This document shows, one piece after another, positions 9,525-18,857 of a stretch of DNA of 64,000 nt (position 1 is the stretch's first letter; every line of letters starts with the position of its first letter). Below the pieces are notes generated by a model. The model was not told the DNA's origin. It searched no databases and saw nothing but the letters and a program-made list of their open reading frames with translations. The translations under genes were made by a program, and so were the position numbers. The DNA comes from G963662905 sp963676725 (GTDB lineage: Bacteria; Bacteroidota; Bacteroidia; Bacteroidales; WRLA01): the NCBI GenBank assembly GCA_963676725.1, contig OY781463.1:2170001-2234000 (forward strand), given 5' to 3'.

Positions 9525-10898
9525 CTATTTTAATATGAAATAAGAATAGGCTTCCAAAGTCAACTGACTTTGCAGCATCATGGTTTCATCGGTAATGCAA
9601 TTCGTCCAATTAGAATTTTGCAGCTCTGCGGGAATATCAAAATCAATTTGCCTATTGCGCATATTGATTATAATCAAAAGGCTTTCACTATTATAGATTT
9701 TCTTAAAGCATGCAATATCAGTATGTTCATAAACATTATTGCTGCCTTTTCTGGCTGCCTCCGATTGGTTGTAGCATTGAAAAACCTGTTCATAGGCTGT
9801 TCTCATTTCCGGATTATTATCCCAATTCGTTACTGAATTAGAGAAAAAAGGCACATTATTCGCTGTTCCCACTTCTTGACCGGCATAAATCAATGGCACA
9901 CCTCCTGTAAAAATTGTCGCGACTGATGCCGCCAATGCACCATCAATGCCATTAAAAAGGCTGATTGGAGTTGCGTCCCAAGCTGATTCATCATGATTGG
10001 TCGTAAAGCGCAGCCAATGTTTTCCATCCGCCAAATTATTATATTGAGTACTATGAGCTGTAAAAATCTTACTTACAGACTGGCCGTCATATACATTTTT
10101 CATGGCACCATAAAACTGCCAGCTAAAATTCATATCAAAACCGGCGTCAAAATGATCGCTTCGTGTTCCCTCCGCCAAAAGTATAAATTGTCGGTTTTCC
10201 ATAGCAGTTAGAGTATCCCAGGCCTGTTGCCAAAAATCGTAGGGAACCCCATCCGCATAATCACAACGAAAACCATCAACATTGGCTTCGTAGGCCCAAT
10301 ATTTTATTGCTGCGATCATAGAATCCCTCATTTCCATATTATCATAATTCAAATCAGCAACATCCTGCCAGTTTGTTCCTGCCGGATGTATAATATTCCC
10401 GCTTGCATCCTGCGTATACCAACTTTTATTGCTAATCCACTCATTGTCCCAAGCGGTATGGTTCGCGACCCAATCCATAAGTACAGCAATTCCGCGGGCA
10501 TGTGCTTCATCCGTTAATGTCCGCAAATCATCGAGTGTGCCGTATTCGGAACTCACCTCTTTATAATTTTTTACTGAATATGGCGAATTAACAGAATTAA
10601 TTTGTCCGATGGGATGTATGGGCATCAGCCAGATGGCGTTCACACCTAATTGATCAATAAAGTCAAGTCGATCTATAACACCCTGTAAATCACCCGATGA
10701 ACTAAAAGCCCTCAGATTAACTTCGTATAAAACAAGATCTTCCGTCTCTGGAATATCTTCCATTGGTGTACCATATTGCCCTGAAGGCGTTTCAGGTTCA
10801 ACGATTGGATCAGGGATGATTACCTCATCATCTTTGCACGAAAAAAGCAGGCTTATGAAAAGCAAGAAAATAAATTGAATGGTCGTTTTATGTTTCAT
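9525..10898 (-). CDS. Alpha-amylase family (GH13) lipoprotein
   Basis: 457 aa with a lipoprotein signal (LLFSCKDDE), so it is probably surface or periplasmic and membrane-anchored. The GH13 conserved regions are all present: DWVANH (about 142-147), GFRCDYAD with the nucleophile at about Asp213, LLAEGT with the acid/base at about Glu243, and TTNHDE with the transition-state Asp at about 303. The protein is compact, with a (beta/alpha)8 barrel and a short C-terminal beta domain ending in SYFILK. It should hydrolyse or transglycosylate alpha-1,4-glucans such as starch or maltodextrins. No SusC/SusD pair or other maltose genes are nearby, so it is a lone enzyme here. Confidence 0.9.
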   Translation of the reverse strand: MKHKTTIQFIFLLFISLLFSCKDDEVIIPDPIVEPETPSGQYGTPMEDIPETEDLVLYEVNLRAFSSSGDLQGVIDRLDFIDQLGVNAIWLMPIHPIGQINSVNSPYSVKNYKEVSSEYGTLDDLRTLTDEAHARGIAVLMDWVANHTAWDNEWISNKSWYTQDASGNIIHPAGTNWQDVADLNYDNMEMRDSMIAAIKYWAYEANVDGFRCDYADGVPYDFWQQAWDTLTAMENRQFILLAEGTRSDHFDAGFDMNFSWQFYGAMKNVYDGQSVSKIFTAHSTQYNNLADGKHWLRFTTNHDESAWDATPISLFNGIDGALAASVATIFTGGVPLIYAGQEVGTANNVPFFSNSVTNWDNNPEMRTAYEQVFQCYNQSEAARKGSNNVYEHTDIACFKKIYNSESLLIIINMRNRQIDFDIPAELQNSNWTNCITDETMMLQSQLTLEAYSYFILK

Positions 10899-11098
10899 TT
10901 GTTTGTCTTTAAGGTTTATTGCTGCTAAGGCGGCTGATGAAAGTCAATGATACATCATCCATACTCGAAAAAATTAATTGTATAATTAATATTTACAAAA
11001 CCTTTCGCTATATGACCTATGCATTTAAGTAGAACACAAAGGTAATACAATAATTGCATGAGGGGAAAATTGTTTTTCCGTGCCAGCTTGACAAATTC

Positions 11099-11788
11099 CT
11101 ATTCCACTATATTTATACTATCAATATGTAGAATTTCTATGCCTCGATCCCTAAAAACGAGCATCATGCTATCCTTCATCGCTTCGGATTCGGATAAAAC
11201 AGCTTCTTTGATAATATGAACCCTATAATTCCTGTTCTCAGCAGCTTTGATTGTGTTGTTAATGCAATGCGCTGCATCTAAACCAACTATATAGAGCTCG
11301 TTGATTTTATTCCGGATCAAAATATTGTCCAGTTCAGTATCTATATATGCATCCTTTTTACCTTTCACCACCTCCAAACCAGCATCGAGATTCAGTCGTT
11401 CATCAAACTTAGCGCCCTGACTCCCTTCGGCAAATGATGAATTAATCAAATTTATTAAGGGATTTGAAATTTCACTTCGGATATAAATAAGCGGAATATT
11501 TTTCTTCTTAAAAACTTCTGCTATTCCGTTTATATTTTTGATCAATAATTCAGAATTCTTTCTATAATAAGGATTTACAGAAACCGAACCGGTCGTTGCT
11601 TCTTGAATATCAACGACTAAGAGTGCAATATTGCGGCTAGAATATTTCTCAATTGGTTTGCCTTCTGAAACATGCGAAGCCTTCTTTTCAAAAATTATCA
11701 GGTTGATCACAACAGCCAATACAAATATGATGAATATCCCGACAATACTCAGGACAATCTTCTTCACTATTCTATTGTTCGTTGCCAT
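11099..11788 (-). CDS. Membrane-anchored isochorismatase-family cysteine hydrolase
   Basis: About 229 aa. A single membrane helix (IVLSIVGIFIIFVLAVVINLIIF) follows a short basic N-terminus (MATNNRIVKK). The rest is an isochorismatase-like alpha/beta fold: ALLVVDIQE with the catalytic Asp, KGKKDAYIDTEL with the candidate catalytic Lys, and IVGLDAAHCINNT with the nucleophilic Cys, followed by the family's tail (ENRNYRVHIIKEAVLSESEA). The family includes isochorismate, nicotinamide and carbamoyl hydrolases; the substrate cannot be told. The membrane anchor is unusual, since most members are soluble cytoplasmic enzymes. The ATG at 11788 is chosen because it immediately precedes the basic stretch; an upstream start would add 13 residues. 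Confidence 0.8.
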   Translation of the reverse strand: MATNNRIVKKIVLSIVGIFIIFVLAVVINLIIFEKKASHVSEGKPIEKYSSRNIALLVVDIQEATTGSVSVNPYYRKNSELLIKNINGIAEVFKKKNIPLIYIRSEISNPLINLINSSFAEGSQGAKFDERLNLDAGLEVVKGKKDAYIDTELDNILIRNKINELYIVGLDAAHCINNTIKAAENRNYRVHIIKEAVLSESEAMKDSMMLVFRDRGIEILHIDSINIVE

Positions 11789-12083
11789 ATTTTTTTGCTT
11801 TATCAATGAGGAAGTACAAAAAGCCAATCGTAAGCTCTATTCCATATTTAAATTTGCGGAAATGCAGCATAAAAATAACAAATATTTGCATACTCAGCCT
11901 AGCTGTTTTTCATTAGGTTTTGATAACGCAATTATTTAGCCAGCAGGAAAAACCAATAAAACTAATTTCAGCCTACAGATTTTAAACTGTTTATTTTATA
12001 ACGAATTATGGTATCCAAATAAACACTTATTCAAATTGCTTGTTCAGAAGCTTCGAATATCAGAATTCTGTTTATTACAGGCT

Positions 12084-12875
12084 TTAAATTTTCCTTGCTT
12101 TGATGGAATACATATAAGGAATTTTATCTCCATATTTTTCAGAAACCCACTTCCCTTTTCCTTTTTCCGTCAAGTTTGGAAAACAATTATAAACCTGATA
12201 TGGGAATTCATTAAGAAACTCTATTTTCAATCCATTTTTGATAAGGCTATTCAATACTTCACTTAAACTATGGTGCCATTCAATGTGTTTTAGATTTTTA
12301 TTAGAAACCTCAGATTTGTCCGTATACGATTTCTCAACAACTGTTTCAAGTGCTTCTGATTTGAAATAGCTATTAAATATTTCAGAATTGTCATTAAGCG
12401 TATAAATGAATGGGTGAAATTCCACCATATAAAATATCCCATTAGGTTTCAAGAACCGACTTATGATCTTGGCCCACTTATCGAGATCATTCAACCAATT
12501 AATTGCTCCATAAGATGTATATACGATATCAAAAGTCTCATTTATAACACTCTCAATATCATATATATTTGAACGAACAAACTTCGCTGGAATTTTTAAT
12601 TCATTAGATAATTCAGTGGCTTTTTGAATTGATGTATCAGAAATATCAACACCAACTACTTCTGCTCCTTGTCTTGCAAATGAAAGCGTATCCATCCCAA
12701 AATGACACTGAAGATGAAGGAGTTTCTGCCCTTTGATGTCTCCTAATTCTTCAATTTCAATATGATTTAGCGAAGTTTTCCCTTTCTTAAAACTGTCAAT
12801 ATCATAAAATACTGAATCTATATGTAAAGCTGTCAATTCATTCCAACTTTCTCTATTATGTTCAAAACTATTCAT
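12084..12875 (-). CDS. Class I SAM-dependent methyltransferase
   Basis: 263 aa, cytoplasmic. The SAM-binding motifs are clear: KLLHLQCHFGMDTLSFA (motif I), AEVVGVDISDTSIQKA (acidic end of strand 2), FVRSNIYDIE and FDIVYTSYGAINWL (motif IV). The N-terminus (RESWNELTALH) is typical of the small Bacteroidota methyltransferase group to which this belongs. The substrate is not indicated by motifs or neighbours. The gene stands alone, about 300 bp from the isochorismatase-like gene on the same strand and 423 bp from the divergent TonB-dependent receptor operon. Confidence 0.8.
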   Translation of the reverse strand: MNSFEHNRESWNELTALHIDSVFYDIDSFKKGKTSLNHIEIEELGDIKGQKLLHLQCHFGMDTLSFARQGAEVVGVDISDTSIQKATELSNELKIPAKFVRSNIYDIESVINETFDIVYTSYGAINWLNDLDKWAKIISRFLKPNGIFYMVEFHPFIYTLNDNSEIFNSYFKSEALETVVEKSYTDKSEVSNKNLKHIEWHHSLSEVLNSLIKNGLKIEFLNEFPYQVYNCFPNLTEKGKGKWVSEKYGDKIPYMYSIKARKI

Positions 12876-13298
12876 CTTTGCTTTTTATTGGTTTGTAAGG
12901 GCAGCCGGTTTATTAACTCACGATCTCGATTCAAGAGCACCGAACTATGGCATAAAGATAACAAATATATGCAAGCCTGAAGCAGCAGTATTTCCTAGGA
13001 TTTCATTAGAGGGATTTTAGTAAAAATACTCCTTCCTATAAACACAGGCTTCACGCTTCTTGCAGAGAAAATATAAGCAATCAATCGGTATTGTGCCTAT
13101 CTTCAAATAGAATCCTAGATAATTGAAAACCATAGAATAACAAAGCCTTTTGAGCTTATTACAAACAATATTGAAGAGCTGAAGAAATGAAGCGAAGAAA
13201 ACTCCCAATGATGCCAAAATTTTTAGTATATTTAACATCTCAATAAAGATTATAGAGGATAGTAATCAGATCAAAGAATTAATAAATGGGTTAAGGTC
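12876..13298. other. Divergent intergenic region
   Basis: About 420 bp between the methyltransferase (minus) and the receptor operon (plus); it must hold both promoters. A TAGTATATTTAAC stretch near 13225-13240 resembles a Bacteroidota -7 element, but I see no clear matching -33 element. A minus-strand open frame of 73 codons at 13017-13238 has no recognisable family and overlaps the likely promoter region, so it is not called as a gene. No riboswitch-like structure was recognised. Confidence 0.5.
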
Positions 13299-15611
13299 AT
13301 GAAAACCAAAACAATACACATCATTTGCCTCGCATTGTGCATTTGCATTATGCATTGGGGTTTCGCTCAAGAAAACGACTCATTATCAAAAAATTATCTA
13401 GAGGATCTATCTTTGGAAGATCTAATGAATTTGGAGCTTAAGATTGGCACCTTCACGCCTTCATCAATCACCGATTTACCTGTTTCCGTTACGCTAATCG
13501 ACAAAGAAATGATACAAGCCACTCCTGCCCGGAACATACTCGACTTGATTGAGGTTTATGTACCCGGAGCAAGTTTTGTAACCCACTGGCTGGGCCCTCG
13601 TGTTGGTGTTCGTGGTGTATTGGGCGATCAAAATACCTCATATCTTTTGCTGGTCAATGGGGTAAACGACAATATGAAATCATTGAATGGCCCTTTTTAT
13701 GAGATTCAAAACCGCGATTTGAATGATATCGAGAGCATTGAGATTGTCCGAGGCCCTGGTTCCGTCACTTATGGTCATGGTGCCATTGGCGGGATCATCA
13801 ACATCAAAACCCTAAAAGAAGACGGCCCACGAGATGGCAAGATTGGTTTGGGCATGAATACCACCTATCGATATGGAAACCTATTTGCCCAAGGAGGATA
13901 TCGCAAAAAAGATTTTTCACTTTCTTTTTATGGTAGCGTGAACCCTTCCCTCGGACAGCAAAACCCTGAATTTTTCTATATCGACCGTGCTTTTGGCTAT
14001 GGATATGGTTTTATGGGCTGGCAATGGGGCAATAAAGGCCTAGGCTCACCGGCACCAAATTTTTATGGCGATTTTAATAATCAACCACAGCTTAAGGCTC
14101 AGCTCGCCATGCAGTATAAAGAAAACCTCCGCCTTTGGCTTCGTTATTCCGACATCTCATACATCAAGCAGCAGCAGGAAACACAAACCTCTGATGGAGA
14201 TAATTTTCCCGGGCTACAAGGCAGGCAATTTATGTCGGTATTAGAGTATAAACCAAATATTTTCAGAAGATTAAGTAACGAGAGTAAAATTGGTTTTGTT
14301 TCCCAAAGCAATCGCGATATAAGTTTCTACCAAGGGAAAAATGCTCCATTTGATGATATTACACAAAGGAATTTTTCGTTTTCGCAGAATGAATATTTTA
14401 TCGAAAGCTTGTTTAATCTAGAGCTTGAAAATAAAATCAAACTAGCCTTGGGAGGAAAATTCAGCTATGTTTCTATGGGACCCGAATGGGGTATGGACAA
14501 TGCAGATTTTATTATGAGCTTCCCTCCCCCGCTGCGTTTTGTTGTTTATGATTCAACACATTCAGGTTTCTATAAAAAATATGGTTCTATGGGCATTGTA
14601 CATCAGGTGGATGAGCGAATTGATGCGAGTCAATATTCGGCCTATGCAGAAGCCGGCATACCTCTAGCACCTTTTCTGTCTATTCTCCTTTCGGGAAGGA
14701 TGGACAAACACCAATATGCCGATTATGCTTTTTCTCCACGCATATCATTACTTACCAAGATCAACCAAAGGCAAAATATCAATATTATCGTTCAAAGAGC
14801 AGTTCGTTACCCTACTTTTAATGAACTGTATACATTCAATCAGACCGGTGATGGCAATGTGCAACCCGAAGTGAAAGAAAGCATTGAATGCATGTATAAC
14901 CTTCTGATTAGTGATAATTTATACTTCAATATCGCCATTTTTTATAATTCCATTGAGCAAATTGCCTGGCTTAATGAAGGTTATCCAGATCTTATTGGCA
15001 CATTTAATCTGATTGGTGCTGAAGCAGAACTCAGCTATATTTCAGAAAAAACAAAAGCTGGAATCAATGCCTCAACGATTCATCAAACCAAATGGGATCC
15101 AAAAAAAACCATTGAAGCCTATCTTTCCAATATTGGCCCTGATTCAATAGATGTGGTCTTACAGGATTTTGGCACAAACCGTATCAACAATATCCCAAAG
15201 CATACCATAAAATTCTATATAAACCACAACTTTGGTAAAAACCTCCAATTACATGCCGACTGTCGTTTTGCCTGGGATTATGGACAAAACGATATGTTGG
15301 ACAGCTTTGTGGAAATTCATGATATGTATGGCACTGAAGCCTCCAGAACAGAAATGGATCATATTTATGAAGTGCTTAAAGAGCACGGTTATGGCAAAGC
15401 ATCCTTCACTTCAAACATCTCAATTTCATTTGAACCCGGCTTCTTAAGCAAAAGCAGAATATATATTTACGGCATGAACCTATTGCAATTCAACCATATG
15501 CGCTATGTGATGCAGTATTGGGAAGAAGGTAATAACCGACAATATCCTCGGCAGGTAGGATTTATCAGCGAGCCGGCCAGCATCGGTTTTAAATGGGTTT
15601 TAAACTTATAA
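13299..15611 (+). CDS. TonB-dependent outer membrane receptor
   Basis: 770 aa with a signal peptide (CLALCICIMHWGFAQ). After it comes the LEDLSLEDLMNLEL segment that often precedes the plug in iron and cobalamin type receptors, then the plug domain: SITDLPVSVTLIDKEMI, ARNILDLIEVYVPG, GVRGVLGDQNTSYLLLVNG, IESIEIVRGPGSVTYGHGAIGGIINI. A 22-strand type barrel follows, ending GFKWVLNL. There is no N-terminal carboxypeptidase-like domain and no SusD partner, so it is not a classical SusC. It probably takes up a chelated metal, vitamin or similar ligand using TonB energy. It is the first gene of a three-gene operon; the next gene starts 13 bp after its stop, suggesting the receptor is monitored or regulated by the downstream YfiR and kinase proteins. 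Confidence 0.9.
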   Translation: MKTKTIHIICLALCICIMHWGFAQENDSLSKNYLEDLSLEDLMNLELKIGTFTPSSITDLPVSVTLIDKEMIQATPARNILDLIEVYVPGASFVTHWLGPRVGVRGVLGDQNTSYLLLVNGVNDNMKSLNGPFYEIQNRDLNDIESIEIVRGPGSVTYGHGAIGGIINIKTLKEDGPRDGKIGLGMNTTYRYGNLFAQGGYRKKDFSLSFYGSVNPSLGQQNPEFFYIDRAFGYGYGFMGWQWGNKGLGSPAPNFYGDFNNQPQLKAQLAMQYKENLRLWLRYSDISYIKQQQETQTSDGDNFPGLQGRQFMSVLEYKPNIFRRLSNESKIGFVSQSNRDISFYQGKNAPFDDITQRNFSFSQNEYFIESLFNLELENKIKLALGGKFSYVSMGPEWGMDNADFIMSFPPPLRFVVYDSTHSGFYKKYGSMGIVHQVDERIDASQYSAYAEAGIPLAPFLSILLSGRMDKHQYADYAFSPRISLLTKINQRQNINIIVQRAVRYPTFNELYTFNQTGDGNVQPEVKESIECMYNLLISDNLYFNIAIFYNSIEQIAWLNEGYPDLIGTFNLIGAEAELSYISEKTKAGINASTIHQTKWDPKKTIEAYLSNIGPDSIDVVLQDFGTNRINNIPKHTIKFYINHNFGKNLQLHADCRFAWDYGQNDMLDSFVEIHDMYGTEASRTEMDHIYEVLKEHGYGKASFTSNISISFEPGFLSKSRIYIYGMNLLQFNHMRYVMQYWEEGNNRQYPRQVGFISEPASIGFKWVLNL

Positions 15612-15623
15612 TCGGCAACTTTT

Positions 15624-16163
15624 ATGAATCTGAAGAAAACACATATACTTTTATTGCTCCTGACCTTTATGTCCGTATTTTCGTATGGACAGAACAGGGA
15701 GTATCTTATTAAATCGGCCATCATTAAAAAAATCATTCATTTTATTGAATGGCCCGAAGGCGAAACGAAAACCGACAGCCTAATTATTGGCGTATATACC
15801 AAAGATACCTCCATCTTTAATACACTTAATTATTATTTTCAGGATCAGAGTATTCATAATAAATACTTCAAAGCAGACCTCTTATGCAATACGGAAGGCC
15901 CTTGCAATTGCGACATTATTTTTCTAGCGAGTGATTACCATGGCTGCATTGATGAGATTATCAAATGTGCCAACGAAAATGCTATTTTACTTATTACGGA
16001 AGATGAATCATTTGATATACATAAGGTACACATTAATTTAATCCAAAAAAAGAATAAACTACGCTATGAAATAAATAAAGACCTTATGACAGATTCCGGC
16101 TTCTATGTGAGTAGCAAGCTATACTCTTATGCCGAAAATATTATTGGGAGGGCAAAGGAATGA
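15624..16163 (+). CDS. YfiR-like periplasmic protein (DUF4154)
   Basis: 179 aa with a signal peptide (MNLKKTHILLLLLTFMSVFSYGQ). The mature part matches the YfiR/DUF4154 fold: EYLIKSAIIKKIIHFIEWPE at the start (the family's usual KAAyLynFakFveWP), DSLIIGVYTKD, then CDIIFLASDY, AILLITEDESF and the closing INLIQKKNKLRYEINKDLM...GFYVSSKLYSYA. YfiR of Pseudomonas is a periplasmic repressor of a membrane diguanylate cyclase. Here the next gene encodes a membrane histidine kinase and overlaps by four bases (ATGA), so the protein probably controls that kinase through its periplasmic sensor domain. Three cysteines lie close together (CNTEGPCNCD). Confidence 0.85.
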   Translation: MNLKKTHILLLLLTFMSVFSYGQNREYLIKSAIIKKIIHFIEWPEGETKTDSLIIGVYTKDTSIFNTLNYYFQDQSIHNKYFKADLLCNTEGPCNCDIIFLASDYHGCIDEIIKCANENAILLITEDESFDIHKVHINLIQKKNKLRYEINKDLMTDSGFYVSSKLYSYAENIIGRAKE

Positions 16164-18121
16164 TGCTTCGTTTTAAATCCATAAAGTCTCGCACACTGCT
16201 TTCAATTTTGATTGTATGCACCTTCAGCATCATCATAGGTTCAAGTTTTTTTCTGTATTACTCCATCCGGCAAATCCGCCACAGCTTGGCCAAAGAAATT
16301 CAAGTCGTTGCTAAGATCAGTGGCGAAAGTGCCGTTATCCCACTCACTTTCAACGATACGATTGAGGCCTCGCGATCTCTGCAATACCTTAAAAATATTA
16401 ATGCGATTGACCAAGCTGTCCTTTATTTCCCAGACAGCTCCTATTTCTGTTCCTTTGGCGGTCAATGCCTTAAGGAAACTGACAAGCCGAGCTCTTTGCC
16501 TAGTATTTTATCGAAAGGCAGTTCATATTTTAGCGGAGACTACTTTTATCATGTAGAGGAAATTACCCATAATCATGAATTATTTGGTTTTATGATGATT
16601 CAGGCAAATACCATGGAAATTGATGAATCCATTAAAAACTACCTTTATTATGTTCTGCTCAGCATCAGCATCGCTTTTCTGGCCAGCTACCTGCTTGCAT
16701 TGTATTTTGGAGGCAAAATTACATCGCCCATATTGAGATTAAAAGAACATGCCGATAATCTCCACGACAGCAAGGACTACAGTCTGCTGATCACGAAAGA
16801 GACAGAAGATGAACTTGGCTCCTTATATGATTCCTTTAATCATCTGATTAAGCGTATTAATGCTTCGATGCACGAACGCGACCTGGCACGCTTTGAAATT
16901 GAAAAACAGCATGAAGAACTAATCCGAAGCTTTGAACAGATCAAAAAAATCAACAATGAACTAGAGCATGCTAAAAGCAAAGCTGAAGAATCAGATCGCT
17001 TAAAATCAGCATTTCTAGCAAATATGAGCCATGAAATCCGGACACCAATGAATGGCATCCTAGGTTTTACAGACCTGCTGAAAATCCCAGGCCTCTCAGG
17101 ATCACAAAAAGACCAATACATAAAAATCATACACCAAAGCGGTGAGCGAATGTTGAACCTCATTAACAACTTGATTGATATTTCAAAAATTGAGGCAGAC
17201 CAAAGCGAAGTATACCTTTCCGATGTAAATATTGATGAACAAATACTTTATTTATTCAATTTCTTCAGGCCAGAAGCTGAAAAGAAAAATATTAGCCTGC
17301 AGTTCCGGGCTACTGCACATAAAAATCCATTGGTCATCCACACGGATCGCGATAAGCTGTACGCAATATTAGCCAATTTGCTCAAAAATGCCATAAAATA
17401 CACACTACAAGGCTTTATTGATTTTGGCTACACAATTACCGATGATATCATTGAATTTTTCGTGCGCGACTCAGGTATTGGTGTGCCTGATAGTCGAAAA
17501 AAAGCCATATTCGACCGTTTTGTTCAGGCAGATATTGAAGACACCAACGCTATGGAAGGCGCCGGTTTGGGGCTTAGTATTTCCAATGCCTATGCTAAAA
17601 TGTTGGATAGCGAAATTAGTATCGAAGACAATCCCGGAGGGGGATCGATATTTAAACTCAAAATGCCACTCACTTATGTTCAAAAGAAAACGCCACATCA
17701 GTTCAGGGAAATAGCGAATGAAGAGAATTATTCTTTGCTTGACTCGACTATTTTAATTGTTGATGATGAAGAAACTTCCGATGCTTTGCTTACTGAAATA
17801 TTGGAAGACCAATGCAAAGAATTACTTCATGCCAAGACCGGAAAAGAGGCCTTAGACAGGATGCAAGAGTATCCATGGATTGACATCATTCTTATGGATA
17901 TTAAAATGCCAGAAATGAATGGTTATTCCGCCACACAAGAAATCCGAAAACACAATCAAAAGGTGATTATTATTGCTCAAACGGCCTATGCACTTATGGG
18001 GGATCAGGATAAAGCCCTGAACGCAGGCTGCGATTCCTATATCAGTAAACCTGTTCGAAGGGACCTACTCCTAAAAACTATACAGCGGAATTTACAAAAC
18101 AGAAAAAAATCCCAATTATAG
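16160..18121 (+). CDS. Membrane hybrid histidine kinase with HAMP and receiver domains
   Basis: 653 aa. Two membrane helices (about residues 12-34 and 161-183) enclose a periplasmic sensor of about 125 residues, which resembles the CHASE8-type sensors usually paired with YfiR proteins. A HAMP linker follows (SPILRLKEHADNL), then HisKA with the phospho-accepting His in MSHEIRTPMNG (about 291), the HATPase domain (NLLKNAIKYT, DSGIGVP, GAGLGLSI), and a receiver domain whose phospho-acceptor Asp is in IILMDIKMPEMNG, closing with the conserved AQTAYA and SKPV. It has no output domain, so signal must pass to another protein. The start codon overlaps the stop of the YfiR-like gene, indicating translational coupling. 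It probably reports on the state of the upstream receptor or envelope. Confidence 0.92.
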   Translation: MMLRFKSIKSRTLLSILIVCTFSIIIGSSFFLYYSIRQIRHSLAKEIQVVAKISGESAVIPLTFNDTIEASRSLQYLKNINAIDQAVLYFPDSSYFCSFGGQCLKETDKPSSLPSILSKGSSYFSGDYFYHVEEITHNHELFGFMMIQANTMEIDESIKNYLYYVLLSISIAFLASYLLALYFGGKITSPILRLKEHADNLHDSKDYSLLITKETEDELGSLYDSFNHLIKRINASMHERDLARFEIEKQHEELIRSFEQIKKINNELEHAKSKAEESDRLKSAFLANMSHEIRTPMNGILGFTDLLKIPGLSGSQKDQYIKIIHQSGERMLNLINNLIDISKIEADQSEVYLSDVNIDEQILYLFNFFRPEAEKKNISLQFRATAHKNPLVIHTDRDKLYAILANLLKNAIKYTLQGFIDFGYTITDDIIEFFVRDSGIGVPDSRKKAIFDRFVQADIEDTNAMEGAGLGLSISNAYAKMLDSEISIEDNPGGGSIFKLKMPLTYVQKKTPHQFREIANEENYSLLDSTILIVDDEETSDALLTEILEDQCKELLHAKTGKEALDRMQEYPWIDIILMDIKMPEMNGYSATQEIRKHNQKVIIIAQTAYALMGDQDKALNAGCDSYISKPVRRDLLLKTIQRNLQNRKKSQL

Positions 18122-18857
18122 GAGCAATTTGTAGTTAGGACTATTCCTTTTGTGGGATTTGAGTATATATAAATCTGTTGAGGTCGGTAGATAAATACAT
18201 TTACTTATCTATTCGGGAACATTTAGATTTCTCTTCTCTCTTGTGATTGAAATAACTCATAATTAGTTATTTAGCCTTTGCAAGAAAGCATCAAATTACT
18301 CATGTAATGGTTAATTTTTTATGGTATTCGTGAATCGCTGCGCTTATTTCTGCGTTTCTCTTGCCTTGAAAACAGTTGCTTCGGCAAGCTCAGTACATCG
18401 CATCCCGAAATTTCGGAACTCCTTGATTTTCAAGTCTGAGAAAGTACTTCGGCTGGCTTACTTCGACAAGCTCAGCACATCGCAGCATAACACCTTGTCT
18501 TTGGCGCTTTCTTATCAAAGACGCGAAAAATAGGGGTTTTCTTGCCAGCACTATTTATGAAAAGACAGTTCATTATTATTTCGACAGAAAGCTCAGAGCA
18601 GAGCGGAGAATGGGATAGAAAAATCTGCTTTTAATAATTCTTTAAAAAATAAATTATTACAGATCGTGATAATTTTCACGATAAAACTTATTTGATCTGT
18701 AATAAATACCGACCTCAATTTCCTGAATTCAGTAAACAGATATTGACTACTTTTATGTCGTATTTATGTGCAACGAAAACTGTGTTTCGATTTTAGTCCG
18801 GATTGTGTTTGACGTATTGAGCATGAAACAAGATTTCAGAATAAAATTATAATAAAA
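18122..18857. other. Intergenic region built of repeat fragments
   Basis: About 735 bp with no credible gene. It contains a pair of inverted 12-bp sequences (TTGAGGTCGGTA at 18178-18189 and its complement at 18707-18718), two direct copies of a CTTCGRCAAGCTCAGYACATCGCA-like segment (starting near 18379 and 18461), a segment near 18579-18610 that is also found inverted near 23.6 kb, and a nested stem-loop at 18654-18705. The promoter of the NDH-2 gene must lie at the right end. Confidence 0.6.
18178..18718. repeat. Candidate composite repeat bounded by inverted TTGAGGTCGGTA
   Basis: A 12-bp sequence at 18178-18189 recurs as its exact complement at 18707-18718. Just inside the right copy is a 52-bp nested hairpin: 12-bp perfect arms (TTATTACAGATC at 18654-18665 and its complement at 18694-18705), enclosing a second hairpin TCGTGA/TCACGA. 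A related GAGGTCAGTAGGTA occurs at 23498-23511, and the segment at 18579-18610 (TTTCGACAGAAAGCTC...) recurs inverted around 23610-23636. No target-site duplication is evident at the ends, and no open frame for a transposase is present, so this could be a decayed non-autonomous element or a chance grouping of repeats. Confidence 0.4.

Noticed and set aside
13017..13238. 73-codon minus-strand open frame upstream of the receptor operon
   Set aside because: No family resemblance, a mix of Cys, Phe and Lys unlike its neighbours, and it covers the region where the divergent promoters must lie.
12876..13298. Cobalamin or other riboswitch ahead of the TonB-dependent receptor
   Set aside because: No B12-box-like or other aptamer core could be recognised in the leader.
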